DNA of 64,000 nt from Polytrichum commune (GCA_950295325.1 OX485803.1:14942001-15006000), one strand, 5' to 3'; shown: positions 36,846-49,583, counted from the stretch's first letter. Program-made: numbers and translations. The notes: generated from the sequence alone by a model not told the origin.

Positions 36846-36850
36846 ACCTC

Positions 36851-39800
36851 ACACTAAGGTTTGGATCCAAGGTATGGAAAGTATAAAGTGCCTCAAACTT
36901 CAAACTATGTTGTCAATGATGGGAAAGGTAAGCCTTTCAATGAGCCCTCAAAGGTCACTTTAAGCCCAAAGCCACTCAAATTTGGTTGCGTTTGAATTTG
37001 GACATTCCGAACATTCCAACCATGAAAATGTTTTGGAGATGGTGAAATGTTTGTTCTACTTCAGTGCTCAATAGTGTTTGTACAACCTCTCAATTTGGGG
37101 ATCTCCTTGCCCAAAACCATGTCTCTAATACTTCTGTGTTTTTGTTGATGATCTAAAGTCAACTTACTTTTTTTAGTGCAATCATATGTAAGGTGCCCTA
37201 AGGGTGGGTCACCCTAAAGTTCAAGACTAGGAACTTTGAATATGAATAATCCTATTCATTGAGAGCAAAACTTTGGACTCAAGGTGTTTATCATGGGATT
37301 TGAGTCCACCTATGTCAAGAAGCGAAACTTCAAGGTTGGATTCATCCTTGAGTCCCTAATGTAAATTCACCCTCAGAGATCTGAACATATTATAGAGACA
37401 TTTCGATTGACTGATGATGTTGTGTGTTCCCAAAGTTAGTATTGTTTGAGCTAAGTCACAATTAGTATATCGCCCATTAATTGCAGACCTCAATTTCAAT
37501 TTTCCTAGTTGGGTGTGACCATGATGTGTTAGGTTGGCAAGGTTGAGACTCGTGGGTTTATACAAGGGTCCAGGTCCCAAAAACGTTGGGTTCGAAACAA
37601 CCCTGAATGGACATTATCTTTGAACTCAAGATTGGATCCAAGTGTGACAATTGATTTCGCAAACAAGGAGGACCACTTTTTAAGGTCGAGACTTGAAAGC
37701 AACAAGATTTGGCAAGAAAACAATGAGAGAGATTGTTACCACTTTGTTCCTTCATACCTTGGACTTTGACCATAGTGTAAACTCCTTGAGTCCAAAATCT
37801 CGCTCTCAACCAAAAGATTGTGGTTTTGAAGTTTCTTTGGTCTTCGATTCCAATGTAAACCCACCCTTGCTCTTCGAATTTGTCTCTAAGGAAAGTGGCA
37901 AACAAAGGCTACAAGAACATTGGGGTTGGAGCCTTTCGACTCGGTCACGCCTATTGGTGGTACGAAGCCATTGCATGTGACTACTTATATTACAAACATA
38001 TGCATGGAGCCTCAAAAAGCTGGGCAAACAAAAGGTGCATTCGAGCGGAACCATCAAAAAGAATAGGAGCTTTCTTACCTTGAAAAATCTTTACCCGACG
38101 TCTAGGTAGAAGCGCCAAACGTACAAACACTTTGGCTCAAAGAATAGTACAAGGGTAACAACTTTAGATTAGCAAAGAAAACCTTGGATTATTATGAGTC
38201 GATCTAAATCACATCATAGGATTTTACTTTTTTAAGAGTTTAATTAACAAGTTGATTGCATTGACCTCCTTATGAATTCGTTAAGAATCTTTGTGAACTT
38301 TGTTGAGCATGTTAAGGTTCTGAAGTGTTCATGGTTAACATGACTGATCAAGCAAATCATACTTCATATTATTGGGGAAAGAAAAAGAAAAAGAAAAAGA
38401 AAAATCGATTTGAGTTGGCTCCTCCAAGAACCACTCATGAATCACTCTCAAAAAGAAGCACACCCAAACATCCTCCGAACCCAACCATCGGCACCCCACA
38501 CTACAAGCCGATGCCCAACTCTACGAAGCTTTGCTTGATCCTTACAAAACAAAAACAGCCGGTGGAGTCTTTCTTACTATCTAGAGTTACACAACGTCAT
38601 ATCTGTTCACTATCGACGCAACTTTTTGCCACGTAAAGACGTCATTGTTCTACAACATCCAAACCAAACAACTAATCTGACCTATGTTGCCAAAAACATC
38701 AGACATATCGTAACGAGATATAGCACTCTGCAATCCCAAATAGCAAGTGTCACCAAACACAATATAAACCAATATAGTTTCGTTGGCCAAATGTTTGACC
38801 TTTCGATGGGTGCCAATCTTCACCCACCCACCCACCCACCACTCAAAGATGGGTGTCCGGTCCGATCAAGGTAAGTAACCGAAACCGGCGCACTTGCTTT
38901 AGTGATAGCATCCAAATGCATGCATAGTGTGACAAAACTAGGGCTGTTTGTCTGAAATTGACTTCCTCTTTCTCCCAATTGACTTTGAAGTACACAAATC
39001 TTTTGGGACTCGCGACAATTTGGAATATATATATGTATATGTATACAGTACTATGGGAGGATAACTGTAGTGGAATCTGTAAACTTTACACAAAAAAATA
39101 TGAGGAGAATGCCACATGTCAGCCCCACTTGCCTTTTCAAAACACGAATCCCACTGCCACGTCATCATCGCTCATCATCATCATCATCATCTCCTCGTCT
39201 CCAAAGTCCCCATCCATGTCATGTTATTTTCTTTTTGTGTATTTATTTTTTTGTACACGTGTCGCAATCCGGGTGGCACACATTTCGAAACCAGATAGAG
39301 GGGCCTTTTGTGCTCCTCACGTTCTCAAAGCCACAGTCCGGGGAGTTCTATACAAAGATCGGTATATTTCGTACCTTTTATAAAGAGGTTCAGATTTTCT
39401 TTTCTTTTCTTTTTACTCGGGGGGTATCAAAATCCTTTTTTAGTTTTTTCTTTTCCTTGGTTGATTTCCTACATTTATCTTTACCATTCAGTAAAGTTTT
39501 TCAGTTTCTAAATTTTACTTCGGTATGTTTTCTGTAGTTATGTATAGTAAGTTGGCGGTTTTTTATGTTAAAAACATTTATTAATAAGAAAAACTTGGTG
39601 TTATGCTTTTATGGGGGCGAATTTGTGTTGAAAGAGATCGCAAGTGGTCCTGGAAGGAGTTGAGCCTTCGGTGTTGTGGGTGAGGATGAAGATGGAATGG
39701 TGACACGTCTTTGATAAGTGAAGAGTAGCCCGAAAACCCTACGAACAAACGAAGGTCAACGGGCGGCACATCGTGAGAGAGGGTCCCTGGATGCTTAGAG

Positions 39801-40224
39801 CCTCAAAACCCTAATCGGCCCAGTATGTCAACAGAACCAACCATAAATTAGCCTTCATGGTTTTTGACCTTGTGACTCTAGTATTATAACCCTAGTTAAA
39901 ATTTTCCGCTCTATCCCTAGTCACTTCGGCTACTTGCCTTAAATAAATAAAAATACTCTCGGTAAATATCCCAAACTATGACGCCTCAACCGGCCATATT
40001 GCCGGTCTATTCTCCCTCGAGTCGGTCGGTTTCCAGCCTCGACAATTTTACATCGGTACGTCGTCCCAATCCTTGCAAACTCATTCGGAAATCTCCAAAA
40101 AAAAAAAATCAACTAGCTCCTAGCTAAACCTTGGTACTTCATGTACATTGCTCAAAACCCCCTCATCCAGTAAAGGCAAGACTATAATATGTTATTCAAG
40201 GAGCATCCTAGCTCACACACTAAA
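36851..40224. other. Gene-free; a few possible MITE ends
   Basis: No gene supported. Positions 37200-37374 start GGGTGGGTCACCCTAAAG and end TAATGTAAATTCACCC, a possible short MITE with imperfect ends. A (GAAAAA)n-like tract lies at 38377-38404, a (CATCAT)n tract at 39170-39192 and a TATATATGTATATG tract near 39025-39044. The 39070-39537 open frame is pyrimidine-rich and shows no domain. Confidence 0.4.
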
Positions 40225-40780
40225 AGGTGTGACATAGATGAGGCTAATATGGACACCTCCAGCTCTATGGAATTGTTCAGCCGATGGTTTCAGCATTAGA
40301 AGTTTGAGCATGATAGCAATTGCAAAGTAATCGATGAAATTGGAGTTGAGGAAGGTGTTGATCTAGGCTCCGGAATCCAAAATTCTCTACTTCCCAATGT
40401 GGTGTTATAGGGGGACACTCCTTGATCGTTCAATGTTGTGTAAGTGGACAACAATCATTAGTAGATTCTACATGGTGATCTACAAATAAAAACCAATTTT
40501 AATGCCAATATTGGTTGTGTCATGCCTTGAAAGTGGTCATATGTAGGATAAAATGTTCTCTTGTTGTTTTTTTTTACTTACAAAATACCCATAATACAAG
40601 TTGATCGGCACCTCACAACCACATGCCGCCTCCTAATTTGGGCACCTCGCGCACAAAAACCAAGTGTGTCATAGCTCGGTGGATAACACTCCTCGTTATG
40701 GAGGATGGTGGGTGTAGTTTGACTTTTGCAAAGGGGACTAACCCAAATATCATAAAGGCGGCGACTAAATCACCATGTAG
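40225..40780 (+). repeat. Retroelement-like coding repeat, uninterrupted copy
   Basis: Inverted copy of 35330-35872. Reading its reverse complement, the sequence at the LTR insertion point is ATCTATGTCACACC, equivalent to ATCTACCTCACACT across the insertion in the other copy. It therefore represents the empty site. The frame is broken by several stops. Confidence 0.6.
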
Positions 40781-40786
40781 AGCATA

Positions 40787-41160
40787 GGCACCCACAACTG
40801 ATCACTTAAGATACTATGTGCCGAATTTGGGGAAATATAAGGCAGTGCAAATTTATTCCATGTAGGAAGATAGGAATCATGATGACTGCAAGATTTTGGT
40901 AATTTCATTCCTTAAATTGAGATTACTATGAATTTTTGAAGCCAGAAGTTGGCCTAAACATATTACCAATGCCTAAAGTCTGCCATGACCACTCATTTCA
41001 ATTAGGCATTCCTCCTCACTTTAACACTCAAAACCAGGACATGTGTCATGGCATTATTGGTTCCGGCTTGATCAAACTTCCGTCCCAACCTGATTGAAAT
41101 ACCGGTACCCTATAGATTGCCAATGAGGTCCTGATTGGGAACATGCGCCTCTGCTATATT
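40787..41160 (+). repeat. Dispersed repeat family R3 (copy 3)
   Basis: Matches 18752-19150 and 19208-19580 in the same orientation: aaggcagtgcaaattt, gaatttttgaagccagaagttggc and gacatgtgtcatggca are shared. Confidence 0.7.
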
Positions 41161-41665
41161 ACTCACCCAACAACTGTACTGCAAACTAAGAGCCAAAAAT
41201 AGATGTCCAATTAAAGAAGCTAATTGAATTAGCCTCATCTACTCTTTAGGAAGCCCTTATACCAGAATGAAAAGAGTTTTATTTTTATTTTTATTTTTTC
41301 CATGGTGACCGATCATGGAGAATCACAAACATAATAGTTTCCACTTTGGTTGATTGTGTTCCCAGATAGGTTTTATTCTAGCTTCATTGGGAAGCTTGTG
41401 CAGTTTTCTGCGCATACTGGCTTTTTATAGATTTCAATGATTTTTTTTAATTAAAATATTGGGTTTTGAATTTGAAATTTTGTACAAAACCGATGTTTGA
41501 TTCAAATGTTCGAGTAACATGTCTGGATTTCATTTGGAAAGGCTAACCCAACCAGATAACTAACACATAAATCATGTCATTAATTGTATAGAGATGTGTA
41601 ATTAGGTTGCCCCAAGTTTATTTTATTGACATTCCACACTATTTTGAACATTCATGACCACAATG

Positions 41666-41706
<41 letters not shown>

Positions 41707-42640
41707 TTGGGCTTGCTAATCACATGAATAAACAAAGATGTAAGTTTGGTAATATGATTTCATTCAAGGTAGTTTGCAAGTGTAAAGAGACAACCTAATT
41801 GCACATATCAATGTAGTTACAATGTTGAGAATATGTGCAACCGCCTTAGGATCTTACTAATGCCAAAGTTTTTCTATGTGTGTGCTTAAGGGCCATCATA
41901 CAATACCGATTTCTTCTAAGTTCTATAAAGTGTGCATTGCAAAGGCCATAAGCCACTTGCCAACATTTCCTAATACTCTACACAATTTTGAAATAAACAT
42001 CTTCCACCACTAACATATGAGAACCACATGTGCTCCAATGATAGACCACCTATGCTCAAACTATTAACTAATTACACAAATGCATGTTAACACAAAAGGA
42101 TACCTATGGTTTACCATAGTTTGAAGTTAATCCATAACAAAATGACAACAATACATTAACAGTACATGCAAATAAAATTGAATGGTACTTGGTTGTAGCA
42201 CAATCTTGAAACTCATAGTGATCACCCCAAGCTTTGCAACATCTATATTAGATAAGTTTTAGTCCATCAAGACAACTCCTCATCCAATCCAAAGACATTC
42301 ATTGAACCTCAAATAATTTTGTTCTTCCAAATACACCTACTCTGCTTTATTCATGAAAATAAAATAATACCTATATTTTTTTTACTTACCCTATTCTAGA
42401 AATAGTATTTTATGGGTCAATTCATTCAAGCTATAGTAGATCCAAAAAAACTACAAGTTTTTTCCATTCTTGGATTAAAAGTACCCTACATTTTTTCTCA
42501 CATGGTTTAATTAAATTTCAACGATGACCTCCCTGTACTATGAAACTACTTACTAAGGGCTTTAAAATATGTGAAGGACAAGTACTCTAATAGAATAGAA
42601 TAGAATAGAATAGAATAAGTATAACATTAGTGCTTTTAGT
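41161..42640. other. A+T-rich gene-free DNA with microsatellites
   Basis: Contains (AT)n(AC)n at about 41668-41706 and a pentanucleotide (AATAG)n run at about 42590-42617, directly before the LINE fragment. Nothing else is recognised. Confidence 0.5.
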
Positions 42641-42649
42641 TTGCACCGA

Positions 42650-43903
42650 CATGATTCGGAGCATGTTCTTCCTTACCTTGATCATGTTTCACTAGGCATA
42701 TTTCCTACCTTCTGGGAGGTGGGTGCCATTAAGTAATAGTTTTAGGGGAGTCTATCAATTCTGAGCTTTCGGTGGGATCGGGATGGTGTCTGAGTTCATG
42801 GGGGTAGGTTGACTGGGACTTGGTTATTATCGAGTTTCCTTTTATTCACGACAAGGTGTGTCATGTATTTTATGGCTATCTGATGTACGTGTTTCATGAG
42901 CTTTTTGACTTCTCATGGGGGTATTTTGAGGTCATCTAGTACTTCTACTGATTGTTTGTGAATGTCTCCTCATACCCATGATGTGATGGTAATAAGGGGA
43001 TTAACATTCCAACGAACAATTTTTAATGTCTATATGAGGGGGTCATATTTATTGCATTTTTCTCTTAGGGTTGTCTCAGGAAATCTACTGTAACAGTAGA
43101 TAAAATCTATGAATTGTATGGTGTTTGATGGGTTTGGGGGGGGGGGGTGTTGTGGCTATCTATGGGGGAGGGGGCTAGAATACATAGGATGTCAGGTCTT
43201 AGCTGGGCCAAGCATGTCCATGTGTTTGGGTGGTATTTTGGTGTTTGGTGTGATGTCTAGACTAGTTGTACATAGTTGAGTGCGATGTTAATTGGGTAAT
43301 GGTATGAGTTTTGATGTTGGTGAGTTTAGGTTTAGCATTTTGGTATGATATGGAGTGGGATGCTAGTAAAGAAACCATTTATAAGGCTATTGAAGGTGGA
43401 ATTGTTGCCACCTTGTCATGAGAAGGTTTCATTGTTGTGGGCGGGGTGTAGGCCTTGCATGAATTATGCCCAATCTTTGTCCTCTCGATTGCAGTTTTAG
43501 GGGGTGCCATCGTGTAGACATCCAACTAGGAGAATGTCTCTATTGAAATCCACTACTAAAAGTACTTTGTGTGTAGGTGGTTTTTGGTGGGGATTTAGAT
43601 TTGATTTAGATTTTAGATTTTAGAGATCAGTTGGAGGTCAATGGGGTGTGAGCACATGTATAAGTTCATTATGAGCAGTGGTGTAAGTGGTTTGTTAGAT
43701 ATTTGAAGACTAGTAGTATGGAGATATGTTACTTAGGGTGGGGATTTGGTAATATATTTAGTGGAATATATGTTTGTGTGGATTATGGCAAGGGTGCCGC
43801 CGCTTGAGGGTTTGGATGTTATGAATTGTGGGTGTCTTCATAGGTTTGTGTCATTTGTGTGATTATAAAGGATTATGTAATCTGAGAATTGGTTGTCTAT
43901 GTA
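42650..43903 (-). pseudogene. Decayed LINE fragment B: endonuclease and C-terminal parts
   Basis: Read on the minus strand, 43500-43900 corresponds to the endonuclease part of the LINE at 53-62.8 kb. It contains VDFNRDILLVG, against CRDFNRDIALIG in that element. Positions 42990-43200 correspond to the C-terminal domain (TIQFIDFIYCYSRFPETT against TVQFIEFTYTNDRFPQDT). The reverse transcriptase and RNase H regions between them are missing, so there was a large internal deletion near 43270-43440. Many stops and frameshifts make it non-functional. It is older than, and belongs to the same clade as, LINE A. Confidence 0.75.
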
Positions 43904-44520
43904 CAGTAGTCTCCCACTTAAGTACACACTTTAAACCGGAGCCGTTGGTGCGCACTTAGTTGGTAGGTGCCTACTTTACTCACATTGTAAGTGTTCCAGA
44001 TTGGGCTAGTCAGAAAAAACAATTGTTTAATACCCATCCAGCTTACCCTTGAAGAATACATGTTAGGGTGCTCACGAAGCCGCTAGTTTTGTTCGATCCC
44101 CTTCCCATTGAGGCTTGATATTGATGGACAAGCTTCGACAACCTCAAAAAGAACCACCTATCAATGACGAAATCTAGTCTATCGAGACATTTGCTAAATT
44201 GGAAAGTGCTACCAACTTTAAAGGCTTTGAAGCTCTACACAACATTGTCCTCGACATCGACGACCAATTGCTTTGCTCTGATGTTCAAATAGAAGTTGGA
44301 CATATGTATGATGGACTGCGACGATCGTTTGAGACGTTTCAACAAAACGTTAACAAACTGACATTGAATGTCAAGCGTAAAAAATTCATGCATTCACGGC
44401 AAATGACTATGCATGATATGTTCAAACAATTAAATATGAACCTTGATTTTTGTCAAAAAAATTGTGCACTTAACCAGAATGCATACCTAAACGGGTGCAT
44501 ACTTAAGTGGGAGAACACTG
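43904..44520 (+). mobile_element. Tc1/mariner (pogo/Tigger-like) element, deletion derivative
   Basis: The left end CAGTAGTCTCCCACTTAAGT(acacac) and the right end (gtgcat)ACTTAAGTGGGAGAACACTG are inverted repeats of ~26 bp. They begin with CAGT and are flanked by TA on both sides (43902-43903 and 44521-44522), the hallmark of the pogo/Tigger group. Length 617 bp. An open frame on the plus strand (44199-44531, running through the right end) may be the vestige of the transposase C-terminus, with residues such as DIDDQLLCSDVQIEVGHMYD, but no catalytic DDE motif remains. It split the LINE fragment B. Confidence 0.8.
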
Positions 44521-44522
44521 TA

Positions 44523-45000
44523 AGTTGTTAGCAACTAGCGTAGTGCTTAGGCGAAGCACAGATGGGTTGTCGGCTTCTTGGTTGCAGGGTAATGCTCACC
44601 TTGAGCTCCTCATAGTTGTAGGTGAAACCGTTCTCCAAGATGCCATCTCTTGCTTCTTCAGTGGTCAATGTAAGGAAGGCAAAGTCCATTTTGAGCTATG
44701 GCTTTGTCAATGTCAAGAATTCGTGTTGGGTCCATTGTAGTGGCTATTATGTACAATCTCCTTGAAGATGCTATGTGCGGGTTCATTACGGAGTGTGTCT
44801 CCCTTGAGGTGGAGGTGGAGGCGGAGGCGGAGGTTGATTGCCATGGTAGCAAGTTTGAAGCCTTTTTGGACTTTTCCAATGACTTGTTTTCCATCTCCAT
44901 TACGAAAGCTCTATTCCATCTCAAGAAATCCAAGGCAACCTTAAGTAGGTTTCGGAGGTGTAGCTTGATGAACCCCACCTAATTTTTGGTGATGGTGTTG
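44523..45000 (-). pseudogene. LINE fragment B, ORF1-like part
   Basis: The minus-strand frame 44658-44978 resembles the middle of LINE A ORF1. KLHL-...-VALDFLRWNRAFVMEMENKS aligns with KIHL-...-VALLKGLRPFILQLDPKS, and SRRLYIIATTMDPTRI with NNRAYIVAPTPSQTKKI. The stretch (GGTGGA/GGCGGA)n at 44805-44832 encodes a Ser/Thr/Ala repeat not found in LINE A. Homology is weak and by eye only. Confidence 0.45.
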
Positions 45001-45690
45001 GCTCCAATGTCAGTCAGGTTTAAGTATTCTGTGTCAAAGGTGATGTTCATCGTTCAGAGACTCCATGCATGCTCCTTGTGTTTCACCTCTACTAATGTTC
45101 TTGAATCCGTGGTCAAAGCATATGATAACGTGGAAACATCAGAGAGTTTTGTTTCTTTATTCACCTTTTCTAAGACAAGTACTCTATATTTTATAAGCTA
45201 GTTGACTACTTACTAAAGCTTTTGTGAACTTAAGGTAACTTATTCAAAGAATGTTTTCAACAACTAGTACATATAAATGCACATATTCTAGTCTATAGTA
45301 TGAAAATTATAAATAATATATCTATGTAATCTCTTCAAACCATCCATTATTTACTTACATTAGTATGATAATCATGGATGTCCAATTAAGTAGCATACTC
45401 AATATATGAGTAATATATTTCACTTTACAGTTGAATAGCTTACTATTCATTATCTATGTCAATAAAACTATGATGGGTAGGGCAACTCCACAAGAACAAT
45501 GGAGATTTCTGAATGAATAAATGTCCATAATGGAGCAAGAAAACCTATTAATTCCAGTAATCATCTAAATAAGTTAATTGATGTTATGTTTTGTTTTTTG
45601 AAATAAAGGATCTTCATTGCAAGAGAAAATACAAACACGGCCAAGACATGGAAACTCCAAAGCGCCGGACATTAACCCTTAAGGATCTAA
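45001..45690. other. A+T-rich, no gene
   Basis: No gene supported. The sequence from about 45595 (tttttgaaataaaggatctt) to the MITE at 45691, resumed after it up to a (AAAATA)n run at about 46060-46085, may be one retroelement tail split by the MITE. Confidence 0.35.
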
Positions 45691-46024
45691 GGGCATCGCC
45701 AGCCCATTCCCGGCAACGGTAACTACCGGGAACAATGAGCCGGGGCTCGGCCAACGGGCTCGGTACCCAGCCCGTTATGCACAGGGTCCTGTAAAGCTAC
45801 TCCCGCTCTCGGCACATTTTTGGAGTTTGCCGAGAGAAGTTGTCCTCCCGCTACACACTGCCTTATCCAAAAGTAGCTTGTGAAGCTGGGACACCTGTGT
45901 GCCGGGGGGCCCTTGCCAGGCAATGGGATAGACCCCCCTCCCGCCAAACCCTCCCTCCATTGAGCAGGGCTCCCTGCATCCCGCCCTGCCGGGAGCTGAT
46001 GCCGGGAATGGACTGGCGATGCCC
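45691..46024 (+). mobile_element. GC-rich PIF/Harbinger-like MITE, family E
   Basis: The left end GGGCATCGCCAGCCCATTCC (CGGCA) and the right end (TGCCG) GGAATGGACTGGCGATGCCC are inverted repeats of ~25 bp with TAA on both sides (45688-45690 and 46025-46027). Length 334 bp. It is far more GC-rich than the surrounding DNA, which suggests a recent or CpG-resistant arrival. Non-coding. Confidence 0.9.
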
Positions 46025-46027
46025 TAA

Positions 46028-47233
46028 GAGGCCCATACTAGGCCTCTCCAAGGGAGTTTTAAAATAAAAATAAAAATAAAAAAAGCATATTTGAGCTCAA
46101 TACTTTCATTTTTAGCTAATCGTATCAAAAGTGACCCCATCCAAAATCAATTTATGTAAATCCAAAACCAAGTGTATTATGTAAATAATGTAAACACTTT
46201 GATGTTATTGAAGATTTAAGTTCAAATATGTAGCATGCGTGCCCTTGGATGCAAATGCATACATTGAAATTTGATCGTCAATGTCTAAGTATGAGCATAT
46301 ATTTTTTCCTTGACATAAGACAATGCAGGTTTTTTCCTTGACATAAGGTTTCAAACACATAAATACATAATTTATGAAGTTGGTGTAGCCCATATAAATT
46401 GTGTGTATGACCGTATATTGAGACCCCGCGTCCTTTCAGGTTAAACTAGCACATCAATTCATAAATGAGAATTCATGAGCTTTCACAGATTAATTTCTAT
46501 AATTATTACAGTAATACGCATTCAAACTGATTAAGTGCAAGTAAGCACATTAAGTCCAACCAAGCCTATTCAACGGTGGATGACTCCCTTTTCCAATAGC
46601 CTGCTAAACAGTGCATCGAATCTCCCATTTTGTTGTAGAAACTGTTCTTTGTATCCGCCCAAGTGCGTAACTCAAATTTGATTCCTTTTGCTATGCGAAC
46701 TATCAATTTCATGGTGTGGAGATTGACAGGAATTGCAAGCGTCTGAGCTACATCTAAAAAAACCGACTTTCCAAGTCGCTGAAAGTAATGTAACGGCCAT
46801 TGCACTTGGTATTTTTGTATGCAAATTTACATAGCTGGTATGAACTCTTCTGAGGTAGTATATGGATGATATAATCTGGTGACAACTGCGGTCTACATTC
46901 CCACTTGAGGTAAGATTCTATTCAAATATCCAGGTCTGCCTACACAAGTTACAGTGGCAATTACATTCATCAAGCAAGACAAGAAGGCAGAAAACCCATG
47001 GTTTCCGCGAAGCTCATTCATAACAATTCTCACTGTAACCCACGTTACTCGTAAATCAAAATGTGCCCCCTTAAAAAACACTCAAAATATGTATTAAATT
47101 AAAGTCTGACTCAAATTTGGATCAGGTGGACTCTATTGAGATATCCATTATACATGTGCCCTGTTCTGATATTCTGTAGATAGCGAGTCCATACTAGTGA
47201 CCAGGAATCGCTGCAGCCCAGCTCCTCAAAAGT
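46028..47233. other. 3' flank of eEF1B and gene-free DNA
   Basis: Includes the eEF1B 3' UTR below 47234, whose end I cannot set. No other gene is apparent. Confidence 0.4.
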
Positions 47234-49583
47234 CTCTGCAAAGATAAACGTGTGTCAGGCATTGCTGCAAGTATAGGTGGCAATGACAATAGACATCTCC
47301 ATTCAGCGGAGACCTATCTAGTTCGATTTGAACCATGACCTCTTGATGAGAGAACCACCTCCAAATCATTAGGGCTCCCTATGTAAAAAGAAAAGGTGAT
47401 CCAAAGCTCGAACTTAACAACTCGAGGAAACTTACAGATCTTGTTGAAAGCAACGATGTCACAGCTCTGGATGTATTCGTTGTTTGGCTCAGAGGTCAAA
47501 AAGTCTTCAATCAAGTTGTCCACACTCACTTCATCATCGACAATGGTCATCATGATTGACAGCTTCTTGATACCAGCAACCACTGTCTGGAGCTTAGCTG
47601 CAGACATTTACAACCAGTCAACCATATCAATTAGCCTTAACCCTTTCATATGGAACAGAGAACAGACTCCGCCAGATGCATCAGCTATTCAAATCTCCAC
47701 AGAAAATATTTGCAAGCAAGCAAATGTATGAGTAAATGATTGTACAACTCACATGCTCCCCAGTGAAGACCAGGCATCTGAACTGCTCTCACACACTCCT
47801 CCAGCTTCACCATGTCAGTCTCGTCATCCCATGGCTTCACATCAAGAAGCACAGAAGACTTGCCACCTGCACAGTACCCACAGCTTCAACAACATGACCT
47901 GTACATTGACAATCTGAGCTAGTGGAAAACTTCATATTTGATGCGCATTGAACTACAGAAAGTTCTAAAAAGAGCCCTAAGAGGCACTTACTTTCTTTCT
48001 TCTTGGCCCCTGCGGCAGCCTTCTTGGCGGCTTCACGCTCATCTGCAGCTGCCTTCTCCTCTTCAGTCTCATCTCCAAAGAGATCGAGGTCTTCATCATC
48101 CTGGACACAGGAGAACAAATAGCACGAAAATGGTTAACTACATATCTAACAGGTCAGATTTATATGCCCTCTAGTACAACTATTTTCCATTGCCTTGATC
48201 TCTGTAACCGAACTCTGCACAACCCACATCACTCTTCACACGTACAACGATAGGTACTTTATGAAGCCTGACTCTAACTTGGATTAGGTTGGCTTTGCAA
48301 GTACAACTGTGCGAAGCTATATCGTATTACCATCTGTCCCTGTTACTTAACATGCGACGGTTAGGTTAAATAAAGCCTTACATCAGCTGGGGCAGCGGGA
48401 GGGGCTACATCCCTAGAAGTGGTGTCTGGTGCAGCTCCGCTCTCGAGTCGTACTCCAACACCTGGAGTAGAGAACCTAGAGACAGTATAGACAAAATCAG
48501 GCAAAAGCAGAGTCTTCAACTTCGTATATTGCATCATCCAGTAATCTCTAAATGTTGCTTCACCACCCAGTATACTCTATAACCGTTTCTGGTTTGCGAC
48601 GCATAAGGCATGTCGATGGTAAATAACCAAAAGGAGCTTCTCCAAGCTCAAGAATTGTTAGGTTCACAAGAAAGCTACACTCGCAGACATAAGAATCACA
48701 ATTCAACACACCCTTCACTGAGTGACCTCATGCAACGTCCAGTTACTATGGCTCTCAAGTACGAATAAGGAAATCGAAATACAACTGTGCGTACCTGGGT
48801 CCAGCCAAAGCTGCGATGTGGGAGTACCATCTGGACACGTTCACATACTCGGCAGACACGCCTTTCAAGGCACCGAAGACGGCAAGGTCGTCTCTGGAAG
48901 CTTGATACCTGCAGGCACGGATTCGCACAACTTAAAACCTAATCTTTTCACTCCGGTAACCTTCCACAGAACCCCAACCTTCCCTAAACCTCGTAACAAG
49001 TGTCCGTATTCAGACACAAATCGCATCAAGTTTCAACAGATTCCTAAACAATAGTCTCAAACCTTCTGTACAAAGAGCAACTGCTACTGCAGCACCCAAA
49101 ACTGCTAGCTTCATATGACCATGATTAACATAAAACATGAAACCCTATCGCTCCCTAAACCGCCTAGCAGGACTCTTGAATCTAGAAACAAAGCACATCA
49201 AGTTTCAACAAACCCCGAAACGCTCATATTGAGCTTCATTTAAACTACAAGCATCCAGCACTGCAGAATCCAGCACTGCTTTCACGACATAACCATGATT
49301 CACATCCTAGGACAGGAAACCCCAACATTCCCTGAACCCCATACCAGGTCTCTGAATCCAGAAACAAATCACATCGAGTTCCAACAAATCCCTTGAATAT
49401 AACCTCGAACCTTTTACACAACAAACAACTGCGACTGCAGCATCCAAAACTGCTCAAATAACAGGATAGGACACGATAGGGTTGAAGGAAAACTCACCCG
49501 GTGATGTAGCTGCGGGTCAAGAGGTACTCGTCGAGCTTCTTAAGGCCCGCGGGGGTGCTGAGGTCATCAAAATGCACACCCAT
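47234..49583 (-). CDS. eEF1B: Translation elongation factor 1B, guanine-nucleotide exchange subunit
   Basis: Seven coding exons on the minus strand: 49498-49583, 48795-48908, 48382-48475, 47992-48100, 47753-47866, 47436-47597, and 47234-47235. All introns are GT-AG and phases match, giving 226 aa, the usual plant length. The N-terminus ([20 protein letters not shown], then [17 protein letters not shown] and [14 protein letters not shown]) is the plant eEF1B GST-C-like domain. Exon 4 encodes the acidic [16 protein letters not shown] and basic K/A linker. Exons 5-6 form the GEF domain ([61 protein letters not shown]). It exchanges GDP for GTP on eEF1A in the cytosol. The coding sequence ends at FNKI with T| at the exon 6 border; AG from the next exon completes TAG. 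The plant beta/delta form is likeliest by its start (FDDLS). Confidence 0.93.

Noticed and set aside
39070-39537. 155-aa open frame, Ser/Phe-rich
   Set aside because: Driven by pyrimidine-rich DNA and a CATCAT microsatellite. No homology recognised and no gene structure around it.
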